DNA of 64,000 nt from Rossellomorea sp. y25 (GCF_038049935.1 NZ_CP145886.1:868001-932000); one strand, 5' to 3'. Counted from the first letter of the stretch, positions 51,683 to 61,816 are shown. Translations and numbers: made by a program. The notes: generated by a model from the sequence alone, not told the origin.

Positions 51683-53629
51683 ATGAGTATCAAAGTCAGC
51701 AACATTAAGAAATCTTATAAGCTTGGTAAGAGTGAAAGTGTTCAAGTATTGCATGGTGTGGATGTAGAATTCAATCAGGGGGAGTTCGTATCCATCCTAG
51801 GGGAGTCCGGGAGCGGGAAGTCCACCCTGATGAACATCATCGGCGGGATGGACAGGGATTTCGAAGGAGATGTGATGGTGGACGGAACAAGCCTTCAAGG
51901 GATGAAGGAAAATGAGCTCGATGCGTATCGGAAGCTTAAAGTAGGATTTATCTTCCAGAGCTTTAATCTGATCAGTCATTTGTCCGTATTGGAAAACGTT
52001 GTCCTGACTATGCAGATGACGGACATGAGTGCGTCTGAAAGAGAACAGAAAGCTAAGAAGACTTTGACCGACCTTGGCTTGGGGAATCATATAGATAAAA
52101 AACCGAATCAACTTTCCGGAGGGCAGAAACAAAGGGTGGCCATCGCACGCGCGCTTTCCAATGATCCTGACATTATCCTTGCAGATGAACCGACAGGGGC
52201 TCTTGATAAGAAAAACAGCGAGCAGATCATGCAGCTGCTGGATGATATCGCGGCACAAGGAAAGCTTGTCATAACGGTTACTCATTCTCAAAAGGTGGCG
52301 GACTATGGAACCAGAATCATCACTATGGATGATGGGAACATCATAAAAGATGAATCGTTGAGAGAACCTTATGGCCAGAAAGAGAACGCACCGAAGGTCA
52401 AAACGAAGAACTTGAGATTCGGGGCAGCGATGAAAATGGCTTACAACAATATCCGATTGAACCTCAAACGAAATCTGCTCGTATCATTCGGTGGTGCGAT
52501 CGGAATCTTGAGCGTCATCCTGATGTTGGGGTTGGGGTCAGGGGTGACCGACTATATCAATAAAGAAATCAATGCCAATCTGAATCCGAACCTCATTCAA
52601 GTGACGAAAGCGCCCGAAGGTGATGGAAGTGCAGGCTCAGGACCACTACCGAATCCAGTGCAGGAAACGGTGCCCCTTGAACAGGAGGATGTACGGCGAG
52701 TAAAGAACATCGACCATGTCAAGAAAGTCGAGAATGTCTATACGTTAACGATGGGAAGCTCCATTTTGTACAAGGATACATCAGTGAATATCGTACAATA
52801 CCAAACGATGAACGATAGTGTGAATAAAGAGGATCTCATTGCAGGCGAACTCCCCGGGGTTGATGAAGTACTGCTTTCTGAAACGGCCGCAGAAAAAGTG
52901 AAAGACTCTCCTGAAGAACTTGCCGGAGAACAAGTGGAACTTTACATCAATACAACAGATGATCAAAACAGGCCGGTCATCCTAAAGAAAGAAATGACTG
53001 TGTCAGGAGTCATCAAAGGCAGCATGAATCAGGATCTTGCCTACACATCGTATCAGACATTAGATGAGATGTTTCAAAGTGAAGACATCACATTAATGGC
53101 CACCCAGCTGGATGTGACGGTGGAAGAGGATAAGTATGTCGATAGGGTACAGGCAGATCTGGAGGACGCAGGCTTCACCGGTACCGGGGTAGGGAACATC
53201 CTGAACCAGGTGACAAATTATTTGAAAATCGCCACCAATGTATTAGCTGGGATAGCCGGTATTTCCCTGCTAGTGTCCGCTATCATGATCATTGTCGTGC
53301 TGTACATCAGCGTAGTGGAACGGACAAAGGAAATCGGGATCCTGCGTGCCGTGGGGGCAAGAAGAAAAGACATCAAACGGATCTTCTTTTCAGAAGCCGC
53401 TTTACTCGGTTTTGCTAGCGGCGTGATCGGGGTCCTGATGGCAAGCATTATCGGGATATTGGGAAATAATGTGATGCAACAGGCGTTCGATGCCCAGTTG
53501 ATCCAAATCAGTGCAGGGAATGTTCTGACGGGAATCCTGATCAGTGTGATCATCAGCATCCTTGCTGCCTTGTTGCCAGCTGCCAAAGCATCAAAGCTGG
53601 ATCCGATGGAATCGCTGCGCTACGAATAA
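51683..53629 (+). CDS. MacB-like ABC transporter (ATPase fused to permease)
   Basis: 648 residues. The ATPase domain (1-225) has Walker [10 protein letters not shown], signature [15 protein letters not shown] and Walker [13 protein letters not shown]. The permease has one helix near 275, a large extracytoplasmic MacB-type domain (295-520) and three C-terminal helices (about 530-640) with [24 protein letters not shown], the FtsX/MacB motif. It probably works as a mechanotransmission-type exporter or peptide sensor. Last gene of the MarR operon. Confidence 0.92.
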   Translation: MSIKVSNIKKSYKLGKSESVQVLHGVDVEFNQGEFVSILGESGSGKSTLMNIIGGMDRDFEGDVMVDGTSLQGMKENELDAYRKLKVGFIFQSFNLISHLSVLENVVLTMQMTDMSASEREQKAKKTLTDLGLGNHIDKKPNQLSGGQKQRVAIARALSNDPDIILADEPTGALDKKNSEQIMQLLDDIAAQGKLVITVTHSQKVADYGTRIITMDDGNIIKDESLREPYGQKENAPKVKTKNLRFGAAMKMAYNNIRLNLKRNLLVSFGGAIGILSVILMLGLGSGVTDYINKEINANLNPNLIQVTKAPEGDGSAGSGPLPNPVQETVPLEQEDVRRVKNIDHVKKVENVYTLTMGSSILYKDTSVNIVQYQTMNDSVNKEDLIAGELPGVDEVLLSETAAEKVKDSPEELAGEQVELYINTTDDQNRPVILKKEMTVSGVIKGSMNQDLAYTSYQTLDEMFQSEDITLMATQLDVTVEEDKYVDRVQADLEDAGFTGTGVGNILNQVTNYLKIATNVLAGIAGISLLVSAIMIIVVLYISVVERTKEIGILRAVGARRKDIKRIFFSEAALLGFASGVIGVLMASIIGILGNNVMQQAFDAQLIQISAGNVLTGILISVIISILAALLPAAKASKLDPMESLRYE

Positions 53630-53678
53630 TCAGGCTTTGGTCATTCGAGCAAAACCAACACTAATGAATATGTTATAT

Positions 53679-53708
53679 AGGGCCCAGGCCATCATGCTGG
53701 GCTCTTTC
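53679..53708 (+). terminator. weak hairpin terminator after the MacB gene
   Basis: AGGGCCCAG (53679-53687) pairs with CTGGGCTCT (53697-53705), with short T content. Confidence 0.5.
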
Positions 53709-53728
53709 TGTGAAATGGAGGAGGTAAC

Positions 53729-54685
53729 GTGATTCACGCTTTTGGAATTACACATGAAAATAAGCTGGAGACGGATATTTTGATTGGAAGGGGACTCCAA
53801 TCATATAAATGGATCTGGATCGATTTCGATACCCCTACGGTTGAAGAAATCAGTCATTTATCTGATACGTTCCACTTTCATCCTTTAGCGATCGAGGACT
53901 GTCTCCAATCGATTCAAAGACCTAAATTGGACTATTACGAGGATCATACCTTCTACGTAACCCATGCAGTGAAGAAAGGACGGGAAGGACTGTCAAAGGA
54001 AGAGGTTCAATTCTTTGTCGGAAAACAGTTCATAGTAAGCTTCCACCGGTATCAATCAATAGAGATCAATCAAGTACAGAGACGGATACGGGAAGTACAA
54101 GCTGGGATTGAAAACTGGGACCCCAATTATGTGTTTTATCAAGTGGTAGATAAAATCGTGGACAACTACTTTCCCGTTATTTATGAAATAGAAGACCGCT
54201 TGGACAGAATTGAAGAGAATCGGCAAAACCAATCGATGAATGTTCTAATGACCGAGCTTTTTGATACACGCTCCCAATTGCTGACACTGCGTCATATCAT
54301 CCATCCAATGCGCGATCTCCTTTATAGAATGCTCAATTCCCAACACTTACAAGGGATTAAAGAGAAAAGGAAGTATTTTTCGGATATTTACGACCATCTT
54401 CTAAAACTATCTGAAATGGTCATGTCGAACAGGGAAATTACGGTGGATATCCGAGATAGCTATCTATCATTGAACTCCTTGCAAACCAACAATGTCATGA
54501 AAATCCTTACGATCATTACGTCCATTTTCGCTCCTTTGACGTTTATCGCAGGAATTTATGGGATGAACTTTGTTCACATGCCGGAACTGAGGTGGACCTA
54601 CGGCTACGCCATTGTACTCGGAGTCATGGGCTTGGTATGTATTTTGATGATCGGGTGGTTTTGGAAGAGGGGATGGTTTAGATGA
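53729..54685 (+). CDS. corA: CorA-family magnesium transporter
   Basis: 318 residues. A large cytosolic N-terminal domain is followed by a long helix and two C-terminal membrane helices. The selectivity motif GMN is in IYGMNF at the end of the first. GTG start 53729 has GGAGGAGG upstream. The C-terminus KRGWFR is basic as usual. Probably Mg2+ (or Co2+/Ni2+) import. It seems to be its own transcription unit. Confidence 0.92.
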   Translation: MIHAFGITHENKLETDILIGRGLQSYKWIWIDFDTPTVEEISHLSDTFHFHPLAIEDCLQSIQRPKLDYYEDHTFYVTHAVKKGREGLSKEEVQFFVGKQFIVSFHRYQSIEINQVQRRIREVQAGIENWDPNYVFYQVVDKIVDNYFPVIYEIEDRLDRIEENRQNQSMNVLMTELFDTRSQLLTLRHIIHPMRDLLYRMLNSQHLQGIKEKRKYFSDIYDHLLKLSEMVMSNREITVDIRDSYLSLNSLQTNNVMKILTIITSIFAPLTFIAGIYGMNFVHMPELRWTYGYAIVLGVMGLVCILMIGWFWKRGWFR

Positions 54686-54781
54686 CCCATGGCGTGGCGA
54701 ATCTGCCGGGGGGCTGGAACCGGGGGACTGTCCCTGTGGTTCCGCTGACCCCGCCTTTTTGGCCTCATAAGGTATGCTGAG

Positions 54782-55036
54782 GTAAAGAAAATTCGACACG
54801 GAGGATCAATTATTTAATAAGAGGATCAATAAAATTCTAAACAGGATTGATAATCGAAAAACTAGGAGCAATAAACGTAGATCAGGATTGAATAGGGTCT
54901 GATTTGGATCAATTCCACATTCGGTGGCGTTTCCATGGTGGATTTCACTCCAGTACCGGGGCCTCATGCTCACCAAAGAACCTGCTCCAGATAAAAATGG
55001 ACAATATAACGTTCTTTTTTGTTGAAAATCAGATAA
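54782..55036. repeat. dispersed intergenic repeat A, copy 4, abutting a truncated GrpB gene
   Basis: GTAAAGAAAATTCGACACGG opens, with GGATCAATAA and GGATTGATAA subrepeats, then GATTTGGATCAATTCCACAT, TTTCACTCCAGTACC and TGTTGAAAATCAGATAA. It ends where GrpB homology begins. Preceded by CTGTCCCTGTGGTTCC of the hairpin family. Confidence 0.8.
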
Positions 55037-55037
55037 T

Positions 55038-55224
55038 AACGCTGGAGGGGGAACCGAGATGGGAACAGCAGCGGTCATTCCAGGAACGTTTGAACGAAAA
55101 ACCCTTTTTGAAGGGAGAATATGCAGAGCTCAAGAAGCATCTGGCGGACCGAACTGATGACCGGGAAGCCCATTCGGAAGCAAAGGCAGCATTTATTCAA
55201 AGAGTATTGAATATGGAGAGGTAA
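55038..55224 (+). pseudogene. truncated GrpB-family gene (last ~60 codons)
   Basis: LEGEPRWEQQRSFQERLNEK ... LKKHLADRTDDREAHSEAK ... AAFIQRVLNMER matches the C-terminal third of the intact GrpB protein at 33976-34512. The upstream two thirds are absent and replaced by repeat A, so this is a remnant. An open frame starting in the repeat (54904) is accidental. Confidence 0.8.
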
Positions 55225-55340
55225 GGTTTGAGAGAGGCTGTGAAGGGAGCTTTTTGTTAGATGATACCTTGCTTGATAGGAATCGTGAGGTAGATCAACT
55301 GCTTTTGATTATTAGGTAGTTCACTTTTAAAACAAAAAAA

Positions 55341-55388
55341 GGGTGCCAGCCCCGGCACAGTGAATGTGCTGGGGGCTGGCACCCCTTT
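55341..55388. terminator. strong bidirectional terminator
   Basis: GGGTGCCAGCCCC...GGGGGCTGGCACCC with inner GCACA/TGTGC pairs, an A-run on the left and CTTTT on the right. Ends the minus-strand dihydrouridine synthase gene. Confidence 0.8.
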
Positions 55389-55401
55389 TAAACAAGGGCC
55401 C

Positions 55402-56397
55402 TTACTTAGTCACAGAAAAGCCTTCCTCATCTTTCACTCCATCTGCATACTCATCAAGAAGAGCGCGAACTTCGTCGGTGGTGACGGTTTCCATCAGACG
55501 ATTTCTCAGCTCGCTCGCTCCACGGAAGCCGCGGACGTAAATCTTGAAGAAGCGGCGGAGCGGTTTGAACGGACGAGGCTCGAGTTCATCGTTATACTTA
55601 TCATGAAGATCCAGCTGCAGCCTCAGAAGGTCAAGCAGTTCTTCACTTGTATGTTCTTTCTTCTCTTTTTCGAAGGCGAACGGATTATGGAAGATCCCTC
55701 TTCCGATCATGATGCCGTCCACGCCATATTTCTCGGCGAGCTCAAGTCCTTTCTGGCGGTCAGGGATGTCTCCGTTGATCGTCAGTAAGGTGTGTGGGGC
55801 GATTTCGTCACGGAGTTTCTTGATCTCCGGAATCAGCTCCCAGTGGGCATCAACGTCACTCATTTCCTTTTTCGTACGGAGGTGGATGGACAGGTTGACA
55901 ATATCCTGTTCCAACAGGTGCTTCAGCCAGTCGTGCCATTCCTCCACCTTAGTATATCCGAGACGGGTCTTCACACTGACGGGAAGTCCACCCGCTTTGG
56001 CTGCCTGGATGAGTTCCGCTGCGACTTCCGGGCGGCGGATCAGTCCTGATCCTTTTCCGTTCGCTGCGACATTGTGTACAGGACAACCCATGTTGATATC
56101 GATTCCGCGAAAGCCCATTTTCGCCACACCGATACTTGTTTGGCGGAAGTATTCAGGCTTGTCCCCCCAAATATGGGCGACGATCGGCTGTTCATCTTCC
56201 GTGAACGTCAAACGTCCGCGTACGCTGTCTTTTCCTTTCGGATGACAGTAGCTTTCTGTATTCGTAAACTCTGTGAAAAACACGTCAGGTCTCGCCGCTT
56301 CACTCACAACATGACGAAAAACGACATCGGTCACGGCTTCCATCGGTGCCAAAACAAAAAACGGTTTAGGCAACTCATGCCAAAAATTATCTTTCAT
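55402..56397 (-). CDS. tRNA-dihydrouridine synthase
   Basis: A 331-residue FMN-dependent TIM-barrel enzyme. It has [17 protein letters not shown], the catalytic Cys in [27 protein letters not shown] and [16 protein letters not shown]. It reduces uridine in tRNA D-loops. The family branch resembles atypical Dus proteins of Bacillaceae rather than classical DusB. Start follows GGAAAGGG. Confidence 0.92.
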   Translation of the reverse strand: MKDNFWHELPKPFFVLAPMEAVTDVVFRHVVSEAARPDVFFTEFTNTESYCHPKGKDSVRGRLTFTEDEQPIVAHIWGDKPEYFRQTSIGVAKMGFRGIDINMGCPVHNVAANGKGSGLIRRPEVAAELIQAAKAGGLPVSVKTRLGYTKVEEWHDWLKHLLEQDIVNLSIHLRTKKEMSDVDAHWELIPEIKKLRDEIAPHTLLTINGDIPDRQKGLELAEKYGVDGIMIGRGIFHNPFAFEKEKKEHTSEELLDLLRLQLDLHDKYNDELEPRPFKPLRRFFKIYVRGFRGASELRNRLMETVTTDEVRALLDEYADGVKDEEGFSVTK

Positions 56398-56814
56398 ATC
56401 TATTTAAACCCTTTCCTTAAGGAAAACATGTTCCCAAAATTAAAAAGTAGAATGCTTCAGTCTTATCCATTCCCAGATAGGCTGGATTCCAACCAGTATA
56501 TACTTTAATAGGAATAAACGAAAAGTGCAAGGGGACGAGTCGTCTTATTTTGAGGAAAATCCTCCTTCATTCTCCTCTGGAAGGGGGAGATTGGATGATA
56601 GTGGTGTTGAAAATAGAACGATGAACCTTCTCACAAATAGAGGTACCGCCAGTAAGCTAACGTTTTGCACACCAAGGGACCGGATTTCATTCATATCTCA
56701 AAGATGAAAAAATACCCAAAAAGTACAACCAACATCTGTAAAAAATTGCTATAATGATTCTTATAGTGCAGGGCAGGCACTCACATATTGAATGACAGTA
56801 AAGGGGAGCTGCTG
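56398..56814. other. 417-bp intergenic stretch with a promoter near its right end
   Basis: Holds a TATAAT (56750-56755) that fits as the promoter of the YiaAB gene. A frame at 56525-56707 has no good ribosome site and odd composition. Nothing else recognised. Confidence 0.5.
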
Positions 56815-57285
56815 ATGTCTGAGTTTAATGAAAACCCGTTAATGAAGAGCGATGAAACGAAACCAAAGATCAAGGTGGAAAGAAAAGAAGGGGAACCGAC
56901 TGCCGCCTTTAAAGGGGCGAGCTGGGCGGCCTTTGTAGTAGGTGCTTCCGCTTATCTGATCGGCCTGTTCAATGCTTCGATGGAACTGAATGAGAAGGGG
57001 TATTACTTTGCGGTATTGATTTTCGGACTGTATGCAGCAGTATCCCTTCAAAAAGCGGTAAGGGACAAAGAAGAGGATATCCCGGTTTCCGGCATCTATT
57101 ATGGGCTCAGCTGGTTTGCCGTCATTGTGGCCATTTCCTTGATGGCGATCGGACTTTATAATGCGGGGAGTATCATTTTAAGCGAAAAAGGATTTTACGG
57201 TATGTCATTTGTTCTTTGTCTGTTTGCTGCCATCACCATTCAGAAAAATATCCGGGATACGCAGTGGGCCAGAGAAAGGGAATAA
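56815..57285 (+). CDS. YiaA/YiaB-type membrane protein
   Basis: 156 residues. A polar N-terminal tail is followed by two copies of the YiaAB two-helix unit (WAAFVVGASAYLIGLFNASMELNEKGYYFAVLIFGLYAAVSLQKAVRD and WFAVIVAISLMAIGLYNAGSIILSEKGFYGMSFVLCLFAAITIQKNIRD). The shared NEKG/SEKG turns and QK(A/N)xRD ends show internal duplication. Function unknown. ATG 56815 follows AAAGGGGAG. Confidence 0.88.
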   Translation: MSEFNENPLMKSDETKPKIKVERKEGEPTAAFKGASWAAFVVGASAYLIGLFNASMELNEKGYYFAVLIFGLYAAVSLQKAVRDKEEDIPVSGIYYGLSWFAVIVAISLMAIGLYNAGSIILSEKGFYGMSFVLCLFAAITIQKNIRDTQWARERE

Positions 57286-57297
57286 TTCTTAAAAAAA

Positions 57298-57343
57298 AAG
57301 AAGTATCCAAGAACCATTCAACGTTCTTGATACTTCTTTTTTA
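57298..57343. terminator. bidirectional hairpin terminator
   Basis: AAGAAGTATCCAAGAAC (57298-57314) pairs with GTTCTTGATACTTCTT (57323-57338) with one bulge. A-run left, T-run right, between convergent genes. Confidence 0.85.
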
Positions 57344-57352
57344 TGACATCAT

Positions 57353-58544
57353 TTAAGCCGATGTGGCGTGCTTCCGGTCCAAGCGATGACTCAAGAAGGT
57401 CAACAGACTCGCACCAAGTGCAACGACCCCGCCGACAAGTGTCACATTCAATAATGGGCCTTGATGGTAGACAAGCCCTCCGAGTGCCGATCCCATGGCG
57501 ATGCCGACATTGCTTGCAACGGGCATCAAGGAAGCGGCGAGTCCTGTCGCTTTCGGCTGATACACACCGGCTAGGTCGATCAAGTAAAGCTGGGTCGAGG
57601 TGGTGAGCAGAATCGCCATCAGGGACATCAGTCCAATGTTGATCAATCCGACGACGAAATGGCCGGTGGTAAAGTACAATCCCATCAGGACAAAGGCCTG
57701 GATAAGGAAAACGAATCGAAGGCGTCCGATGGCATTGTGGCTGGCAATCTTTCCGGCCAGTATGTTACTGAAAATCGAGATGAAACCGTAGGCAAACAGG
57801 ATCAAGCTGATGGAGCTGCCCGGTGCGCCCATCATGTTCAGAATCGGGACAAGATACGTAAAGACCGCATAGGTTGCACCGAATCCAAGAGCCGGGATGA
57901 AGAAAGCCATCAAGATCCGCGGGTGGGTCAACAACGAAAACTGATCACGCATGGAACTGCGGTATTGACTGAGCTTACTCGGCAAATTCATGAAAGAGGC
58001 CAAAAAGGCAACCACACCAAGAATCGTCGTTAACAGGAACGTGGCATGCCAGTCGTACCACTCCGCGATGACGGTACCGATGGGTACTCCGATCACGTTT
58101 GCCAGAGTAAACCCGCCGAAAACGAAGGAAATGGCCACTCCCCGTTTCGTTACTGGAATCGCTTCGCTGGCGATCGTCATGGCAAGGGAAATCGAAACGC
58201 CTGTGACGATGGCTGTCAGCATTCGAAGGACAAGCAGCATGACGTAGCTCGTCGAAATCACACACAATGCATTCAGGATGATAAACGACCCTATCAAAAA
58301 CAACATCCATTTCCGCTTAGGAAAATGGCTTGTTGCAGACATGACGACCGGGGTGGCGATGGCAAAGGTAATCGCAAACGCTGACACAAGCGTACCTGCC
58401 TTTGCGTTGGTTATATGAAGGCTCGAGGAAATCTCCGTTAAGATCCCCACGATGACAAACTCGCTTGTGCCGAGAACAAAAGTTAGTAAACTAAGCGTGA
58501 AGATAAGAAACCACTGTTGTTTGGTTAATACAGTCTCTTGCATA
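57353..58544 (-). CDS. MFS transporter, DHA1 (12-helix) type
   Basis: A 397-residue exporter of the AraJ/PbuE/YdhP-like group. FTLSLLTFVLGTSEFVIVGILTEI opens helix 1, and VMSATSHFPKRKWMLF is the motif-A loop. A second half-repeat ends at SHRLDRKHATSA. Probable sugar, nucleobase or drug efflux. ATG 58544 has AAGAGGT upstream; the longer frame to 58591 adds an unlikely leader. Confidence 0.88.
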
Positions 58545-58617
58545 AGTACCTCTTTTCTAGGATGGATAGACATCAATAGTAGTATGGGCAAACAATTTCA
58601 TTATCATATCATAAAAT

Positions 58618-58673
58618 GGGACAGTGGGGACAGGTCCCTTGTCCCAGGAAACATGGGGGGCGGTTCTGGTGCT
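58618..58673. repeat. joined GGGGACAGGT and GGCGGTTCTGGTGC repeats
   Basis: GGGACAGTGGGGACAGGTCC followed by GGGGGGCGGTTCTGGTGCTT: parts of both hairpin families side by side. The matching right arm CCGCGGAACCTGTCCCCACT lies at 58769-58788. Confidence 0.6.
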
Positions 58674-58681
58674 TCCTAAAC

Positions 58682-58722
58682 AAAAAAGGAATGCTATTCA
58701 TTCTCAGCATTCCTTTTTTTGC
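58682..58722. terminator. hairpin terminator
   Basis: AAAAAGGAATGCT pairs with AGCATTCCTTTTT around ATTCATTCTC. Confidence 0.75.
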
Positions 58723-58793
58723 TTTTACGGTTTCTATATCAAGGCATACGCGACGTCAACAGCCAGTAGCCGCGGAACCTGTCCCCACTGTTC

Positions 58794-60446
58794 TCAAATC
58801 TCCGGCCGCACCCACAACTTCGAAAAGTCCACATATCCAAAATGCTTGATCTCAATGTTCATAATGTCAGTCGAAAAAGGGATGTATCGTTTCTCGTAAT
58901 AGAGTGGAATCATGATGGATTCTCTCATGAGCCTATTCTCCAGCTCCATATTTAAGGCGGTCCAGTCTTCGAATGATGTTTGACGATATTCCTCCAGACG
59001 GGACTTCCACGTACTGTCTTTTTCAAAAAGGGGATAAAGAGGCGAATATCCGTTTTTCAAAAAGTGATAAAACGAGAAGTTCTGGTTGGATTCAAAGATT
59101 TCTCCGTGAACGAATAGGTCCACATGGAATGTCTCGGGCTGCCTCTTCAGGGTGTCGGCAAAGGAAAACCACTTAACGTCGACTGGAATGCCTTCTTTTT
59201 CAAAAACCTCCACAAGCCACTCGGTGGTTTTCGCTGTATGATTGGCACAACGGATCACAATCGGCTCTTTAAACAAGGGACGTTCTGCCTCCGGGATAGT
59301 CATGGATTGGTCCTGTCCGATCAGGATGCTCTTGCCGTTCGGTGTCAGGCGGGGATCGAGGTCACGAAGGGTGTGGCGGTTCTTCGCAATCACCCAGTGC
59401 AGATAATCCCGTACGGCTTTTCTTTGAATCTGGGAATCTCGTCCCGGAACGGCATTCATGACGACAATCCCGAAGCCCGAGTCACTCTCGACCTCAACAG
59501 AAGAAGACTGACTCTCTTCAATGTGAGAATGATAAATTCCTTTGAAATCTTTCGGCACCTGGACAAATTCTACAGCATCGAGGAGCGGCCTCTCCTGAAA
59601 GTGCTCTTTAAAGGCAGCGAGAGTTGTCTTAGCATCTGTATTCTCCTCGATGGAAAAGCATCCAGTCCCGAAGGTCCGTCCCTTGTTTTCTTTATAAATG
59701 CTCGCACACATCATGCTGAGCATGGGGAGGATGTAGCTGCAGCCCCCGGGGTGATGGATATCGATGATGAGGGGGGCCTTTGCCTCGATCCTTTCGACTG
59801 GTTCCCAAAGATCTTGATAATGAGGGCATGTCCGAAGCTGTTCGAGACAATGGACAACATCCTTTGCCGTCAGGAGGGAACCGTCGTGGAATTGGATGTC
59901 CTTTTTTACATATAGTCGCAGTTTCGCAGATGAAGCGTCCCAGCTGTGTGCAAGTTCCGGGAGGATGTCCCCTTCTTCTGTGAGGGAGACGAGGCGGTTG
60001 AATACGTTTGCCACTAGATGGGCGCTGAGGACATCGGCTGCCTCCAATGGGTGGATAGAGAAAAAGGGATATCTCTTCGGCACGATCAGCTTATCTTTGG
60101 ACTCTTTCACAAATCCGAGCTTACTGTGGAATTTATTCATCAGCCTCATCTTGCTGTCGGTTGACCAGTTGTACATGAGATACTTGCTGCTAGTCTCAAT
60201 TGGTTCCTCGTCCAGGAGCTTTACGACTTCCTCTTCGAACTCTTCCTCCACATCTTTCTTCCATAGAAGTGTCGATACATTTCCCCGTCCGCGTCCCGGT
60301 GTAAAGGCAATCCAGCCTTCTTTATCCCATTTTTTCAAATAACGGGTCGTCTGCTTGTGGCTCAATTGCAGGGTTTCAGAGATTTCCTCCACTCGGATGC
60401 TGCCTGATGGATAGTACCGCCAAAGGGTTAGTAATTTATTCTCCAC
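58794..60446 (-). CDS. SgrR-type regulator fused to a solute-binding domain
   Basis: About 550 residues. The N-terminal winged helix (WRYYPSGSIRVEEISETLQLSHKQTTRYLKKWDKEGWIAFTPGRGRGN) is followed by an extracellular-type solute-binding domain of the peptide/nickel class (HLVANVFNRLVSLTEEGDILPELAHSWD; KDVVHCLEQLRT). There is no signal peptide, so it acts in the cytosol as a ligand-sensing activator. GTG 60446 fits AGGAGGAG; the frame to 60473 would cover that site. Divergent from an MFS gene, the usual SgrR-exporter arrangement. Confidence 0.85.
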   Translation of the reverse strand: MENKLLTLWRYYPSGSIRVEEISETLQLSHKQTTRYLKKWDKEGWIAFTPGRGRGNVSTLLWKKDVEEEFEEEVVKLLDEEPIETSSKYLMYNWSTDSKMRLMNKFHSKLGFVKESKDKLIVPKRYPFFSIHPLEAADVLSAHLVANVFNRLVSLTEEGDILPELAHSWDASSAKLRLYVKKDIQFHDGSLLTAKDVVHCLEQLRTCPHYQDLWEPVERIEAKAPLIIDIHHPGGCSYILPMLSMMCASIYKENKGRTFGTGCFSIEENTDAKTTLAAFKEHFQERPLLDAVEFVQVPKDFKGIYHSHIEESQSSSVEVESDSGFGIVVMNAVPGRDSQIQRKAVRDYLHWVIAKNRHTLRDLDPRLTPNGKSILIGQDQSMTIPEAERPLFKEPIVIRCANHTAKTTEWLVEVFEKEGIPVDVKWFSFADTLKRQPETFHVDLFVHGEIFESNQNFSFYHFLKNGYSPLYPLFEKDSTWKSRLEEYRQTSFEDWTALNMELENRLMRESIMIPLYYEKRYIPFSTDIMNIEIKHFGYVDFSKLWVRPEI

Positions 60447-60512
60447 GTTGCTTCTCCTCCTAAAAGGGGACATCGATTTGAAAAGTGTCTATTTTTATAA
60501 TCTTTCGTCTAG

Positions 60513-60528
60513 TTTACTATACAGTAAA
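60513..60528. promoter_or_regulatory. palindrome between sgrR-like and MFS genes
   Basis: TTTACT-ATAC-AGTAAA lies in the 100-bp divergent region, 19 bases before the MFS start and ~67 before the regulator start. Possible operator. Confidence 0.45.
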
Positions 60529-60546
60529 TAGAGGAGGGGTAACAAC

Positions 60547-61812
60547 ATGAAGTGGAAGGAATTACCTCAAAACATAAAAGTACGGATGATCACATCATTC
60601 TTTAACCGTGCCGTCTCATCCGCCGTCATGCCGTTCATGGCACTGTTCTTTGCTCAGGAACTGAATAAGATCTGGGCAGGGATCTTCCTGATCGTCACCG
60701 TGGTGATCGGGTTTTTCATCAATCTGGTCGGGGGATACATTTCAGACCGCTTTCCCCGGAAGAAAGTCCTGCTGACAACGTCCTGGCTGAACGCCATGTT
60801 CTTTTTCATCATGACTGTTAGTCTTTTTCCGAAGGATAACTTGATCCTGCTGTTTGCAGGTGCCTATATCGGGTTCATCATCACGAGCAGCCTGGGCCGT
60901 CCTGCAATGCATGCGATTATCATCGATTCGACGACGCCGGAGAACCGTAAAGCCGTCTACGCCTTGGATTACTGGCTCGTCAACCTGTCCATGGCGATCG
61001 GTGCGGCCCTAGGGGGACTACTGTATTTGGACCATCAGACAGAGCTATTTATGATGCTGACCTTTACGTCCATGACGATTCCCGTTGCGTATGGGATCTG
61101 GCTTCAGGACAACTTCAAGGATCATCTGCAGAAAAAGCACGAGAATGTGTTCATCGATCTCGTGAACAATTACCGGATAGCCTTCAGGGATTCGGCATTC
61201 GTGAAAGTGGTGGCAGGGTCCACCTTCATCTTCGCAGCGGAATTCTCCCTGAACAGCTATATCGGGATCCGTTTAGCGGAAACCTTCAAGGCTGTGAACA
61301 TCGGGGATTTTGAAATCGTCGGAGTCAGGATGCTCAGTATTTTGAACATTGAGAACATGTTGCTCGTCGTCTGCCTCACGTTCATCATCAACCGTTATAC
61401 AGACCGCCTGAATAAGAAGAACGCCCTCTTGATCGGACTCATCCTGTACGGAATCGGCTATATGGCGGTCACATCCGCCAACACGTGGTACGTCCTGATT
61501 GCATTTAATCTGATTGCGACAATGGGGGAACTGATCTACTCCCCGATCCGTAACGCAGAGCAGGCTAATATGATCCCAAGCGATAAGCGGGGCTCCTACT
61601 CCGCATTTTCTAACCTGTCCTTCAGCGGGGCGGATCTTGTCGCACGGTCCACGATCATTATCGGTGCCTTCTTGATGCCGACGATGATGAGTGTTTATAT
61701 CGGTTTCATCGTTATGCTCGGTACCGTTCTTGTTTATACGGGATTGTTTGGCGGAAGCTGGGTAAAGGCGAAAGTGTTGGACAGTGGTGTTGGTGCGAGT
61801 GGAGGAAAGTAA
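60547..61812 (+). CDS. MFS transporter (MdtH/YfmO-like)
   Basis: A 421-residue protein with about 12 helices. FFNRAVSSAVMPFMALFFAQEL, GGYISDRFPRKKVLLTT (motif A) and PAMHAIIIDSTTPENRKAVYALDYWLVNLSMAIGAALGG are typical. Start follows GAGGAGGGG. Its divergent SgrR-type neighbour likely controls it. Substrate unknown. Confidence 0.9.
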   Translation: MKWKELPQNIKVRMITSFFNRAVSSAVMPFMALFFAQELNKIWAGIFLIVTVVIGFFINLVGGYISDRFPRKKVLLTTSWLNAMFFFIMTVSLFPKDNLILLFAGAYIGFIITSSLGRPAMHAIIIDSTTPENRKAVYALDYWLVNLSMAIGAALGGLLYLDHQTELFMMLTFTSMTIPVAYGIWLQDNFKDHLQKKHENVFIDLVNNYRIAFRDSAFVKVVAGSTFIFAAEFSLNSYIGIRLAETFKAVNIGDFEIVGVRMLSILNIENMLLVVCLTFIINRYTDRLNKKNALLIGLILYGIGYMAVTSANTWYVLIAFNLIATMGELIYSPIRNAEQANMIPSDKRGSYSAFSNLSFSGADLVARSTIIIGAFLMPTMMSVYIGFIVMLGTVLVYTGLFGGSWVKAKVLDSGVGASGGK

Positions 61813-61816
61813 AAGG

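Noticed and set aside
54904..55224. 106-codon frame
   Set aside because: A fusion of repeat A sequence with the truncated GrpB end; not a real gene.
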